Source of the DNA: Lepus europaeus
Lineage: Eukaryota; Chordata; Mammalia; Lagomorpha; Leporidae
Length of the DNA stretch: 64,000 nucleotides
NCBI RefSeq assembly: GCF_033115175.1
Contig: NC_084837.1
Coordinates: 70,145,266 to 70,209,265 of the forward strand
Reading direction: 5' to 3'
Of the stretch, positions 47,711 to 58,997 are shown piece after piece. Under the pieces are notes generated by a model. It saw nothing but the letters and a program-made list of their open reading frames with translations. It was not told where the DNA came from and made no database searches. The position numbers were made by a program, and so were the translations under genes. How positions within the stretch are numbered: position 1 is the first letter of the stretch; the number at the start of each line of letters is the position of its first letter.

Positions 47711-49158
47711 ACCTGCAGGGCTGTAGAAACGCCTGCTCAAATTATAAACATAAGGCAGTCAAATCTAGGAAAACTAACATGGAAAGTTGTGCATAAAACT
47801 ACTAAAAACAACCTAACACTCATTATCAAAGAAAAGAATAAAATGGATATTGTGTGTGCCATGGCTTTGGCTCATAATCTAGTTCAAGTTCATGGCATCA
47901 CAGAAATGACTGCACAGTCCAGGCTACCCTACAGGGAAGAAGACACATTATCTTCTCATGAATAGTCTATGACATAGGTGACAGTATTTTCTCCGTGCCA
48001 GTTCTAAGTCTGCACACAGAGGTTAGCTCTGCTAAATAAGTTCCCAAAAGGAAGTGGCAAAATGCACCAACAGATGCCTTTTAGGCACATGTCACTGTGA
48101 CAGGAAAACCTTAGGATCATCCTCGGTGTGAGTTTCTGACCAGATGGGTAGACCATGCCTGTCTGCAAGAGACACAAGAGTAGAAGTGTGCCTGCTTTGG
48201 TTGCCATGAGACCAGCACCATCTCACTCACCAGGTCTGACTGTTCTTAAGCAAGGGTATATTGAAATACTGTTTGTGCCATTAGGGAAGCCAAAGTGTCC
48301 CAGACAAGCATTTCCATGATGCAGTAGCCTAACTTCTGATCATGTGCATACTTGGGGAGAACAGAAGCAAGTTCCATTAGTCACTTTTGGAATCCATTCC
48401 AGTTTCAGCCTTGTTCAGGCATGAATTAAATCAGTATTAAGTCAGCCTTCATTTTCTGATTCTAAGAACTAAGAGAGTGCTAGGAGGCAGCTGCACCTGG
48501 ATGAGATGCTGTTTCAGGAAGGATATTCTGTGAAACCAGAAAGAGCAGCCCTTAGTCATCTCCATAGCCACTGAATGCTACCTTGCCAGCCACGTGCCTG
48601 GCATTGGTACATCTGAGCTTCTTCAGTCTCTTAGATACAGCAGAATACAGGTTGGCTTGGTGGTCATGGGTGGTGTGTGGTCATGGGAGCCAGCCCAGGA
48701 CCTCTGGATGAAAGAGAAGGGGAAATGCCACGAGACGGTGTCAGGCATCCCGAGGCATGTGTGGGAGGAAGAAGAGCACGGCTATGAGAAAGACAGCCAC
48801 CTTTAGCATGCTACCATGGGTCCTCCTCTCCTTTCCCACATCCATGCCTCTATCCCAGGCACCTGATTCTTGATGATTTCCCAGAGCCTGGGAACTGAGG
48901 CCAAGGCCTAAATTGACTACCATCTTGGGGAGGTTCCGAATGGCTCCCACTCCATTCCCACTAACCCACACAGCAGGCAGGGGAAGGGACCGGTGCCGAC
49001 TTGGAAATAGCAACTGAAAGCCAGGAGAGGAGAACATAACAAGTAGGCAATCAGGGCTGTAACTTTACTTGTGGTGTATATGTTGTCCCCCATTTTAAAA
49101 AGGGGAATTTTCAGTATTAAAAATTAAAAGCATTAAAATAGATGCTCGAATTTTTTTT

Positions 49159-49223
49159 CTGATATGAACAAACTCTACTAGAGTTTACTCTATGTTACTG
49201 ATATGAACAAAACTCTACTAGAG
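49159..49223. repeat. Two-copy 25/26-base direct repeat
   Basis: CTGATATGAACAAACTCTAC plus TAGAG at 49159-49183 recurs with one added A at 49198-49223. Confidence 0.9.
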
Positions 49224-49652
49224 GCCCTAAGTATAAGTACTAAATAAAAATTATTCCAGCTGTCCTAGGGAACATTGTATATTTCATAACCAGTAATGTC
49301 CCTTTTACAAAAATGTAAAAGAAGACTATCTTCCCCAGATGTAGGGTAAAAAATATGAAGTACTATAAGGAATGCTCAGAATCACTGTGTGTGTGTGTGT
49401 GCACGTACATTGCAACAGGAGGTAATTTAAAAATGAAAAAGAAATATCATTTCCATGCATGCCAACATTCTTCCTATAAAATCAAATTTGCTGTTCTAGC
49501 CATTTGGAATTTTTTCATGTGTTTGGAATATTTGCATTAACCTTGTTTTCACTTGGGAGTAGCAAAGTCTCTGTTTGGAAAAGAACACTGATTTTGAGAT
49601 TCAGCTAGTGTTGACTGTCCACGCGCTCATTTTCAGGCAGTGTGAACAAAAG

Positions 49653-49984
49653 CGGCTCACTAGGCTAATCCTCCGCCTGCGGCGCCGGCACCCCAGGTTC
49701 TAGTCCTGGTTGGGGTGCCGGATTCTGTCCCGGTTGCTCCTCTTGCAGTCCAGCTCTCTGCTATGGCCCTGGAGTGCAGTGGAGGATGGCCCAAGTGCTT
49801 GGGCCCTGCACCCCATGGGAGACCAGGAGAAGCACCTGGATCCTAGCTTTGGATCAGGGCAGTGCGCTGGCCGTAGCGGCCATACTGGGGGTGAACCAAC
49901 GGAAGGAAGACCTTTCTCTCTGTCTCTCACTAACTCTGCATATCCAAAAAAAACAAAAAAACAAAAAAACAAAAAAAAAAAAAT
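49653..49984 (+). mobile_element. CSINE, near full length
   Basis: It starts GCGGCTCACTAGGCTAATCC, lacking the first GGCCGGCGCC bases. B box GGTTCTAGTCC; the tail is an A-rich (AAAAAAAC)n run. Confidence 0.92.
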
Positions 49985-50280
49985 CCAAAACAATCCATGT
50001 GACACACCCGAGAATTGAAAGCTTTTCCATATCAGCCGGGAAATCTGATACATTGTGTGCTGGGCAAAGAGGGCTGCAGGACGCACGTCCTGGTTTTTCC
50101 ATGGGGAATTAATGAATTCTTTTGGCATGGAATTTCATGTTGTTTCATACCATGCCCTTCACCATTTCTATAGCTTGATGCATTTCTGAAATGTCAGTGC
50201 TGTGAAGTTTTCTGTGTGTGGTTAAAGTGTCTCATCAGGTGGCTCCTTTGTGGACATGACAGAGTCACAGAACCACTTAC

Positions 50281-50406
50281 CTTCACAAACCAACAACTTG
50301 TCATTATAGAAGAATCCCACTGGACATTCACATCTGAAGCTGCCAACCATGTTGATACATACTCCGTTTTCACAAACCCCAGGAATCTCCCGGCATTCAT
50401 CAATAT
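50281..50406 (-). CDS. FBN1: FBN1 exon 44: cbEGF25
   Basis: [19 protein letters not shown] to [11 protein letters not shown]: six cysteines, the first cbEGF after TB5. 126 bases, phase 1 at both ends. Acceptor TTTCTAG, donor GTAAGT. Confidence 0.97.
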
Positions 50407-51159
50407 CTAGAAACAGAGCAGCCACCCATGAGTGACACTACAGCACATGATCTCTGCCCACATGCGACAGGATTGAATGTATGTGTGTGGGGGAGGCAGT
50501 GAAGGGAGTAGAGGGCACCTATGAATAGCAAGCTGAACCACCTAAATCACTTTCCAGACACTCGTGTGTCTATGTGGATTTGGTACCTATCTTTTGGGCT
50601 TGTTTCAGAACATCCCCTTTGTGCAGGTAGGAGCCTTCTTTGTACTCACTGGGTGCTGTGGGCGTCCCAAATGAGGAGAATCAGTGATTGCCAAGAGTAA
50701 AGATTCCACTTGTGCTCCCCTCCTCCTTTATCTGGCTTTAGAGAGGAGGTGAGTGAGGTGTGGGAATGGAAGCCAGGATGGTGCCAGCACTGGACAGGGA
50801 CTGGTGTGGTAGACTGTGTACTTCCTGACGAGCCTGGGGCTGGGCCTGGCTGCTGCACTAGTGCTACTAGTCCTTAGCATTCTACGTGACAAACTCCAAG
50901 TACTCAATTCAAATTGTGTGGAAGTGGGTCATTGTAAGTAGAGCCAGCCAGCTACGGAGGGGGATTAGTGGGCATGCATCACCCCCTCATCAGCCAGGCT
51001 TGGATTCATCACTGTCTTACATGCTCTGAACTCCAGGCCACTTAAATTTCTCTAGGACAACAGTATTAGTAGTAATAATAATAATAGCAATAGTAATAGT
51101 AATAGTGTTAACAGTATCTTGCTGCATGCCTGGTGCTTTCCTCAAGCATCCAGCCTGCC

Positions 51160-51330
51160 TTTACTCACTGAGTCATCACAGCCACCCCAGGACACGGTCT
51201 CAGGGTGACATGATTATCCTCACTATGCAGAGGATGCAGTGGGGACCAAGGGTGTAACCTGCCAAAGACCACGCAGCCCAGAAGAAGCAGGGTCAGGATT
51301 AGACACCAGGAGTCTGCCAATAGGAAACCC
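51160..51330 (-). mobile_element. MIR relic, minus orientation
   Basis: It follows the reversed MIR order: ATTATCCTCACTATGCAGAG, AACCTGCCAAAGACCACGCA, GGGTCAGGATTAGACACCAG. Diverged. Confidence 0.65.
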
Positions 51331-51565
51331 CGCCTTCCTTTTATTTATTTGCATCACACAATCGTCACAGAATTGTTATTCTGGAGGGGTCCTTTCCTAA
51401 CCTCCTGACAGTCACAAGTCTTTCCAGTTCACCAGGTCTCTGCTGCTGTCGTTGAGCTACTTTGTTTATCTATTACAGCCTCTGGGAGTTACTTTGTTCT
51501 CAGAAGCTGTAAGAGGATGTTCACAGATTCAAGGGAAGCCTACAAACACTGCTGCAATTTCAGAA

Positions 51566-51601
51566 GAGTGTGGGTTTTTTTTTTTTTTTTTTGAGTGTGG
51601 G
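51566..51601 (-). mobile_element. Oligo-T tract flanked by direct repeats (possible tail-only insertion)
   Basis: An 18-T run is bracketed by identical GAGTGTGGG at 51566-51574 and 51593-51601. The structure matches a target-primed retroposition in which only the poly(A) tail was copied, in minus orientation. Strand slippage is the alternative. Confidence 0.6.
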
Positions 51602-51724
51602 TTAAAATATGAAATATTATAGTCACATCCACTTGTTTTAAATGTAAGTAATGCATTATTACCAAGTTTAATAATAATAGGCCGAATCAGGTCTCTAGCC
51701 ATAGGCAGGCATAAAATAGCAAAC

Positions 51725-51750
<26 letters not shown>
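51725..51750. repeat. (TA)n microsatellite
   Basis: Around 13 TA units, followed by further ATAT-rich sequence to about 51792. Confidence 0.9.
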
Positions 51751-51756
<6 letters not shown>

Positions 51757-52084
51757 TTATATACACCCATATATATCCATATATATATGGATAAATAAAA
51801 CTTAGTTTTCTTATTCCCTCTGGATTTTCTTTGAGTTTCAACTTTGAAAAGTTTATATTTTAAGACAAGATTAATAAACATGCTATCATTTTAACCCCCT
51901 ATGAATGAACTCTATATGCCAACAATCTTCAGACCTTTTAGAAGGAGAGCATAAATCTTAAACAAAACAAAGTTTCTCAGTTATCTAAATATTTTGTCAT
52001 GGTGGGATTTGCTAACAATAAGTATATTGCTGAATATCAACTTTCCAGTTTCCAAGGGCTAGAGGCAAAGAAGGTTGGTCAGGA

Positions 52085-52215
52085 GTGGGTTCCGGTCCCA
52101 GTTCTGTTATCAATTAGCTAGGTGGCCTTGGGTGAGTCCCTTTCCCTGTGTGGGCCTCTGTCTCCTCAAATGTGAGGCAAGGCATTTGGATTCGATGATG
52201 TTTGAGGCCTTTTGA
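52085..52215 (+). mobile_element. MIR relic, plus orientation
   Basis: Phrases GTTCCGGTCCCAGTTCTG, GCTAGGTGGCCTTGGGTGAG and GTGGGCCTCTGTCTCCTCAA are the MIR core order. Confidence 0.75.
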
Positions 52216-53384
52216 GCTCAATTAGTGGACTATGCTAATACCATTTTCAAGTCTTTGCTTACTGCCAACCTTGCGAGGCAGGCCTTGCTGGGCACACGCC
52301 TGCTCCAGTCATGGAGAACCATCATTATTAGAGACTACTTATCTTCTGATCACAGATCCCCAGGAGATGAAAAGATCTGTTTTTGGGAAGGGGAAAAACA
52401 AAGCAGCTGGGGCCAGGTGTTTCATGCCAATGTCATTTAGCAGCTTTTCCTTCCAAACCATGAAGTTTCTTTGGACATTGACTAGACTGTGGAGCCATAT
52501 GGATTTGGCACTGAGGGAGCCAGGCTGATTGCTGGACCAGACCCTTGTTTTCTTAAACAAGGTCACTGGAAAGACTGATGTGGATTTCAGTTCACTTCTC
52601 AGGAATAAGGTGGAACATAGCAATGGTGGTGTTTGCTACCAGACACAACTGCTCAGACATAAGAGGGCATCTAAGGATGCAAATAAATCACATGAGAGAA
52701 AAACTGCGAATGCAATAGCTTTCCATCCACTTTTATATTATTTGGTTTGAAACCGCAAGGGCATGGCCTGCATTGGCTGAACACTGTGCCATACTTCTGA
52801 AGCTCACACAAGTATCTCCACTGCGGTCATGGTCTCTCTTCTCACTACCAGACAGAGCCTCAGGTGGAAAAGACTTTTCTTTCGCATCTGAAATTTGTCA
52901 AGCAGATGACCTGAGTAGAGTCCATGTGAGATAAAAATTGATCCACAAGAAGGGTTTTATGTGCACAACCTACACAGAAGGTTTGGTATGAAAAGTCATA
53001 CTGAACTTGTCTTAGTCAGAAGGATTGGGAATTACAGACGAATGAAACGTCCACTGGCCTTCCTCCCAGAATCTTTCTCTTTGTTGATGCCTAGGGTTGC
53101 TTTAACTAAACTTGATTGTAATTTTGTGGAAAGCTTTCCAGCCCCCTTCATCATAAGCAACAACTGCTGCTGCCAATGAGGTGGAGCCACGTAGGGTGTT
53201 TGCAAAGTTTCTTTCAAACCAAGAAATCATTGTTTCAACAGAGCTAAAGGCATTGTTTAACAACTTTTCCTTCTAAGAAAAAAATAGCAAGCTGAGAAAA
53301 TAATGGCGCGTACTCTCTTTCCTAACACAAAGGCAAAAGCAGAAAGTTCCAACAAAGCTCGTAGGTTTGCCGCTCAGAACTCAC

Positions 53385-53456
53385 CAACGGGTAAGCCAGT
53401 GTAAATGTCAATGACAAAGCCCGGCCTTTGACTTCCGCAGAGGGTAGCAAATTCAT
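53385..53456 (-). CDS. FBN1: FBN1 exon 43: C-terminal part of TB5
   Basis: A short 72-base exon encoding DEFATLCGSQRPGFVI, DIYTGLPV. It gives the eighth TB5 cysteine. TB5 is the human hot spot for acromicric/geleophysic dysplasia variants. Phase 1 at both ends. Acceptor TTGCAG, donor GTGAGT. Confidence 0.96.
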
Positions 53457-53970
53457 CTGCAATGATTAAACAAAGGTGGGAGGAGGCAAAGGGGGTCAGT
53501 AAAGGATAATCATTGACCGAAAGAAACCGCTTTCCAAACATTCTTGAAAGGTATTTGTATCTTGAAGAATTTAAAACACAAAGTAAATCTGAAAATTCCT
53601 GTAGATGTAACCTTGTCCATAAGACAAACACTGAAGGGAAAATTATCTGATGTTGACGGGATAATGAGGGAGAAGCAGAGGTCTCCACGTCTCTTGCCAC
53701 TCATTTTTATGGGCTTGTGGGTAGGAGTTTGGGTTTCAATACAGACGATGTTCAGTTCTGGACATAAGGACTGGCAGGAATGCCTTTCTCCACTCTGTGC
53801 TGAGAGAGAGAAGAGTTTAAGGAATGCTTACAAAAGCCATTTTCTCAGTAGAGCAGGGAGACCATAGCAAATCTAGCCAAGCTCTTGACATTAGATCTAT
53901 TAATGACTATGGCCAACCAACTAACCATCATCATTACTTCAATTTCAGGAGTTGTATTTCATTTGATACG

Positions 53971-53991
53971 GTTTCTCTCTCTCTTTCTCTT

Positions 53992-54026
<35 letters not shown>
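53971..54026. repeat. (CT)n tract with adjoining CA run
   Basis: TCTCTCTCTC with two TTTCTC interruptions to about 54026, then CACACACACCCACC. The transcript has a GA-rich tract here. Confidence 0.92.
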
Positions 54027-54027
<1 letters not shown>

Positions 54028-54083
54028 ACACACACACCCACCTTTCCCTCAACTGAATTTATCCAACTTGATAATAATGGTTG

Positions 54084-54374
54084 AACTAGGTGGCAATTGG
54101 CTAAGCCTCCCCCTGCAGTACTGCTCCTCTTCCAATCCAGTTCTCTGCTTATTGCCTGGGAAACCACTGGAAGATGGCCCAAGTGCTTGGGCCTCTGTAC
54201 CCGTGTGGGAAACCCCAAAGAAGCTCCTGGCTTTGGCTTGGCCTAGCCCTGGCTGTTGTGGCCATCTGGGGAGTGAACCAGCAGATGGAAGACTTTTCTC
54301 TTTGTCTCTCCCTTTCTCTGAATCTCTGCCTCTTAAATAAATAGATAAAATCTTTTAAAGAATAAAATAAAATA
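54084..54374 (+). mobile_element. CSINE, plus orientation
   Basis: Partly deleted head (GAACTAGGTGGCAATTGGCT), then CTCTTCCAATCCAGTTCTCT and CTGGCTGTTGTGGCCATCTG; A-rich tail AAAGAATAAAATAAAAT, into which the next CSINE inserted. Confidence 0.85.
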
Positions 54375-54710
54375 GGCTGGCACCACAGCTAAATAGGCTA
54401 ATCTCTGCCTGCGGCGCTGGCACTCCGAGTTCTAGTCCCAGTTGGGGCGCCAGTTCTGTCCCAGTTGCTCCTCTTCCAGTCCAGTTCTCTGCTGTGGCCT
54501 AGGAATGCAGTGGAGGATGGCCCAAGTGCTTGGGCCCTGCACCCGTGTGGGAGACCAGGAGGAAGCACCTGGCTCCTGGCTTCAGATCGGTGTAGCGCAC
54601 CAGCCATAGCAGCCATTTGAGGGGTGAACCAACGGAAGGAAGACCTTTCTCTCTGTCTCTCTGTCTCTCTCTCTCTCTCTCTCACTGTCTAACTCTGCCT
54701 GTCAAACAAA
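54375..54710 (+). mobile_element. CSINE inserted into the tail of the preceding CSINE
   Basis: Head GGCTGGCACCACAGCTAAAT; tail after CTGCCTGTCAAAC. The AATAAAATAAAATAG that precedes it recurs after it (ending at 54728), as expected for a target duplication made of the older element's tail. Confidence 0.88.
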
Positions 54711-55442
54711 TAAAATAAAATAAAATAGTGGATGAACTAAATACCATCTGTAGTCCCTTCTTACTCTGAGATTCTATAAATGCAGATGATGACTGTAACT
54801 GATGTGGCATCATTCTAAGCCTATCTTGAGTCCACTGCCTTATTGGTTTTGCTCAGAGAAATTTAGTAAATGGTTTCTGGAAAGATTTTCATCAAAATGG
54901 AGCATGCTCTTCTTCAGCTTTTCTTCCTTAATCTCTGAGTGCCCACTTCCAACAAGTGTCACGCCAGCTGACATTGGTCATCCAGAGAAACTGCAGGAAC
55001 TCCTAAAATATGTGCAGATTTCACAGCTAATGAAAAGCCAAGACTGGACTTGGCTACCACACTACAGTTCTTCAACATGAAGAAGAAATACTGCATTTTA
55101 TATTAATCATAATAGATTCTTCAAACTCAGACACTCATTTCTGAAAGTGAATGTTAGTCTGTATCAGAGGTCTCCTGGGGAATGTGCAGCGATCCATTAA
55201 GATAAAAAAGAAAGTACCGGGACGTCCATCTATCTTTAGAAAACTCAGTCTATTAAAAATTAATGTTGTGTATATTTTATATTAGAACAGTTCACAAAAA
55301 TAATAATTGCAATTCTGTATATAATTTAAAACACACACACACATACATATGTATATACTTTTACACATATGCCAAGATTTTAAACACACATTCTAAGATT
55401 TCTCACTGATATGTATGCACGATCAAAAGTTTTGAATACCAG

Positions 55443-55765
55443 GGTAGGCATTTGGTACACTTGGTTAAGCTGCCTCTTGGGACAGCCATATCCCATAATG
55501 AAGTGCCTGGTTCAAGTTCCCCCTACTCTGATTCTGATCTAGCTTCCTGCCAATGTATATACCCTGGATGGGAGCAGGTGATAGCTCTAGTTCTTGGGTC
55601 TCTGCCATCCATGTGGGAGACCCAGATGGAATTCTGCATGCCTGGCTTCATCCTGGCCCAACCCTGGCTTTTGTAGGCATTTGGGGATCAAACAAGTGGA
55701 TGGAAAATCTCTCTCTGTCTCTCTTTGTCTATCTGCCTTTCAATAAAATGAAAATACATAGACAA
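55443..55765 (+). mobile_element. Old CSINE, plus orientation
   Basis: GGTAGGCATTTGGTACACTT head, CCATATCCCATAATGAAGTG, CTCTGCCATCCATGTGGGAG, tail CTTTCAATAAAATGAAAATA. Confidence 0.82.
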
Positions 55766-55815
55766 GTTTTTTTTAAAATTTTGAATAACATTATTCAAAT
55801 AAATGGTTAGCAAAC

Positions 55816-56135
55816 TTTTTTTTTTTTTTTTGACAGGAAGAGTCAGATAGTGAGAGAGAGAGAGACAGAGACAGAGAGAAAGATCTTCCTTCCATTGGTT
55901 CACCCCCCAAAATGGCCACCACGGCCGGCGCTGCGCTGATCCGAAGCCAGGAGCCAGGTGCTTCCTCCTGGTCTCCCAAGCACTTGAGCCATCCTCTACT
56001 GCCTTCCTGGGCCACAACAGAGAGCTGGACTGGAAGAGGAGCAACCGGGACAGAACCGGCGCCCCAACCAGGACTAGAACCCGGGGTGCTGGCGCGACAG
56101 GCAGAGGAATTGCCAAGTGAACTGTGGTGCTGGCC
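55816..56135 (-). mobile_element. CSINE, minus orientation, with target-site duplication
   Basis: Oligo-T, then TGACAGGAAGAGTCAGATAG, ending GGTGCTGGCC. Flanked by AGCAAAC at 55809-55815 and 56136-56142. Confidence 0.92.
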
Positions 56136-56143
56136 AGCAAACC

Positions 56144-56191
56144 TTTTTTTTTTTTTTTTAAAGGATTTGTTTATTTATTTGAAAGGCAGAG

Positions 56192-56232
<41 letters not shown>

Positions 56233-56497
56233 GAGAGAGTGAGAGAGATCTTCTATCCATTGGTTCACTCTCCAAATAGCTGCAATGGCTGGAGCTAGGC
56301 CCATCCAAAGCCAGGAGCTTCTTCTAGGTCTCCCACATGGGAGCAGGAGCCCAAGTACTTGGGCCATCCTTTGCCACTTTCCCAGGCACATTAGCAGGAA
56401 GGTAGACTGGAAGTGGAGCTGCTGGGACATGAACCTGCGCCCATATTGGATGCTGATGTTGCAGGTGGTGGCTTTACTAGCTACACAAGGCTGCCCC
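56144..56497 (-). mobile_element. CSINE, minus orientation
   Basis: T run, TTTATTTATTTGAAAGGCAG, a long GA repeat (56196-56229), CATTGGTTCACTCTCCAAAT, ending GGCTGCCCC. It abuts the previous copy. Confidence 0.88.
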
Positions 56498-56509
56498 GCC
56501 CCCTTTTTT

Positions 56510-56776
56510 AAACTTAAATTTTACTTATTTGGGTTTGGAGTTGGGGGGTGGAGAAACGAAATGACCAGGGCCAAAGGTGAGAGCTAGTAACCCAAGCCAG
56601 GGCTCCCATATGGGTGGCAGGAATTCCTTGAGCCATCACTGCTGCCTTCCAGGGTTTGCATTTGTAGAAAGCTAAAAGCAGAAATTAGAGATGGACATTG
56701 AACCCAGGCACTGTGATGTGGTGTATGGGCAGGATCTTAACCAGCATCTTAACCCCCAAGCCAAATGCCTGCCCCA
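56510..56776 (-). mobile_element. Old CSINE, minus orientation
   Basis: CTCCCATATGGGTGGCAGGA, AACCCAGGCACTGTGATGTG, ending GCCAAATGCCTGCCCC. Diverged; third copy in a row with the same orientation. Confidence 0.75.
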
Positions 56777-56783
56777 GCAACAT

Positions 56784-57085
56784 ACTTAAAGGGCCGGAGA
56801 GTAAATAGTTTAGGCTTTGTGGGCTGCAGGCTGTGTCAAAACCATTCAGCTCTGTCATGAAAGCAGCCATGGAAAATATGTAAATAAACTAATGTGTTTG
56901 TGTTCTAGCAAAATTTTATTTATAGGCACTAAAAGTTGAAGTTCATTTAAATTTCATATGTCACGAAATGGTATTCTTCTGACTTCTTCCACTCATTTAA
57001 AATGTGAAAATTATTCTTAGCTTGTGGACATTCAAAGACAGTCATGGGCTCGATTTTACCCATGGGTTATAATTTGCCAATCCTA
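56784..57085 (+). mobile_element. Ancient DNA-transposon relic (hAT-like, family name uncertain)
   Basis: AAAGGGCCGGAGAGTAAATA, TTTAGGCTTTGTGGGCTGCA, GCTCTGTCATGAAAGCAGCC and CCCATGGGTTATAATTTGCC. Same family as 24580-24770, longer here. Confidence 0.65.
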
Positions 57086-57349
57086 GCCTAGAAATGTTTT
57101 GCAAAGTAAAGGTAAATCATAATTCTAAGTGGTGCTTGTTACATTATTTCTGGGGTAAAAAAATAAATGGAATGATAACTTCTACTAAAAAAGAATCTTC
57201 AGTGACATGTTTTGTCAAGTAGTGTCGAAAATAATTTAATATTTTATATACATCTGTGGAGACTGGCTAGGCTCTATGGACTACCCTAATCAATTCTTTG
57301 TATAATTTTCTTTAACCTAAATCATAGTATTAGTAAGTGGACAAATGGT

Positions 57350-57895
57350 ATTAAAAGATAAGTTTATTTTGGTACAAAAAGAGTTTGAAACCCGTAAGTT
57401 TTTCACAATACATTTTCTATACATTTTTTTCCATGAACTTTCTGAAGATCTCATTTTTGCACAGATTTAAAACTTTTCTTTTGAACCAAAATAAAATTAT
57501 CTTTCTTTTTTTTAAGATTGATTTTTATTTACTTGAAAGAGTTACAGAGTTACAGAGAGGGGGAGAGAGACAGAGATCTTCTATTCACTGGTTGAGTTCT
57601 CAAATGGCTGCAATGGCCAGGGTTGCCCCATCTGAAGCCAGGATCCAGGATATTCTTTCAGGTCTCCCATATGGGTGTGGTGGCCCAAGCACATGGGCTA
57701 TACTATGCTGCTTTCCCAGGTGCTTAAGAATGGAGCTGGACAGAAGTGGAGCAGATGGGACTCAGTGTGCATCCATATGGGATGCCAGAGACACAGGCGG
57801 AAGCACACTTGCTTCACCACAATACCAGCCCCAAACTTATCTTTCAATTTCACTTTCCACAAAATTTTTGAAGTACTCTCATATACAACATGAAT
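57350..57895. mobile_element. Mariner-like element pair in inverted arrangement, split by a CSINE
   Basis: 57350-57442 (AAAAGATAAGTTTATTTTGG to CCATGAACTTTCTGAAGAT) matches the element at 18266-18394. The following 57462-57502 plus 57834-57895 (GAACCAAAATAAAATTATC, then TTTTTGAAGTACTC) reads as a reversed half of the same family. No transposase remains. Confidence 0.55.
57503..57833 (-). mobile_element. CSINE, minus orientation, inside the mariner-like element
   Basis: TTCTTTTTTTTAAGATTGATT, then the AG-rich part, CAGGTCTCCCATATGGGTGT, ending CAATACCAGCCCC. The flanks share TTATCTTTC on both sides. The 174-residue open frame spanning it is repeat-derived. Confidence 0.88.
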
Positions 57896-58130
57896 CATAC
57901 ACTATATGACCTAAGAACAGTAAACCCAAGTCTTCATTTACTCAAATTATGTGTTTCAAATCTTTAAAAATAAATTGTATTATATAGTTCTTTTTCCCTT
58001 TATAGGAATATAAGAAGAAATTTCTCTCTGGTTTCAATAACGAGAAAAGTTGCACTTTTCTTTGGCATTGAGTTTGCTCTAGGTCTTTGAGAATTTTCTA
58101 TTTGACCTATTTGACCATGTCTCTCTTTTC

Positions 58131-58507
58131 TTTTTTTTAAGCAATATTTTTATTTATTTATTTATTTATTTTTTATTTTATTGACAGGCAGAGTGGACAG
58201 TGAGAGAGAGACAGAGAGAAAGGTCTTCCTTTTGCCATTGGTTCACCCTCCAATGGCCGCCGCGGTAGCGCGCTGCGGCCGGCGCACCGCGCTGTTCCGA
58301 TGGCAGGAGCCAGGTGCTTCTCCTGGTCTCCCATGGGGTGCAGAGCCCAAACACTTGGGCCATCCTCCACTGCACTCCCTGGCCACAGCAGAGAGCTGGC
58401 CTGGAAGAGGGGCAACCGGGACAGGATCGGTGCCCCGACCGGGACTAGAACCCGGTGTGCCGGCGCCGCAAGGCGGAGGATTAGCCTGTTGAGCCACGGC
58501 GCCGGCC
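58131..58507 (-). mobile_element. Full-length young CSINE with 14-base target-site duplication
   Basis: It ends (head side) GCCACGGCGCCGGCC with a reversed B box GGACTAGAACC. The tail side is T-rich with a TTTA repeat. ATGTCTCTCTTTTC occurs exactly at 58117-58130 and 58508-58521. Very low divergence from the copies at 11989 and 38645. Confidence 0.96.
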
Positions 58508-58997
58508 ATGTCTCTCTTTTCATATGAACTGCTAACAAAGCGCGGAGCCAAAGTTATTGCTCATCTCTGGAAAGTGTATAGCAATTCTCCGGGTTGGATT
58601 TTTATAGATAATCCTTGTTCCTTTCTCTTTCTCACTCACTTGCCATCTGCCTTATCCTTATTTTTCATTTTACATTTACATAATAGTAGACTGCCTTTAT
58701 TTCTCTTTGGAACAAGACTAGCTTTAAGTAAGTAAAAACAATAGGAATTATGGCTCACTTATTTGTCATATTGGTTTGCCTAATGTTCCCAGTCTTTTAA
58801 AACACAGCTAACTCTAAAATAATGACAACACTGTTTACATTTTTATGATATTCTGAGTCTATGAGTCTAGTTATAAATTAGGATATAAAATAGAAAGCAT
58901 ATTTTGTGACTCAGTTTTCAGCTGGAAGGCCCAGGATCAACCATGAATTTAACTATTTGCTTTGGTGAGCCAATTTTTTCTTTTGAGAAAAAACAAT

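Larger units (their letters stand above)
46536..50280 (-). other. Intron 44 of FBN1
   Basis: Donor GTAAGT, acceptor CTTGTAG. It contains an L1 3' end (46660-47292), a MER5-like relic (about 47550-47710), a two-copy 25-base repeat (49159-49223), a GT run (49387-49400) and a CSINE (49653-49984). 47720-49150 is otherwise unrecognised. Confidence 0.8.
50407..53384 (-). other. Intron 43 of FBN1
   Basis: Donor GTGAGT, acceptor TTTCTAG. It has an ATA/GTA trinucleotide stretch (51066-51110), a reversed MIR relic (51160-51330), an oligo-T flanked by direct repeats (51566-51601), a TA run (51725-51750) and a plus MIR (52085-52215). Confidence 0.8.

Noticed and set aside
47681-47965. 94-residue plus-strand open frame in intron 44
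   Set aside because: No start context, splice support or recognisable domain; adjoining sequence is a MER5-like relic.
53885-54340. 151-residue plus-strand open frame
   Set aside because: Composed of a CT repeat and a CSINE; low-complexity Ser/Leu runs.
55688-56140. 150-residue minus-strand open frame
   Set aside because: It reads through two CSINEs; similar peptides appear at every other CSINE copy.
57385-57909. 174-residue open frame on the plus strand
   Set aside because: It runs across a reversed CSINE and mariner-like sequence; the peptide has no family features and its orientation is opposite to FBN1.
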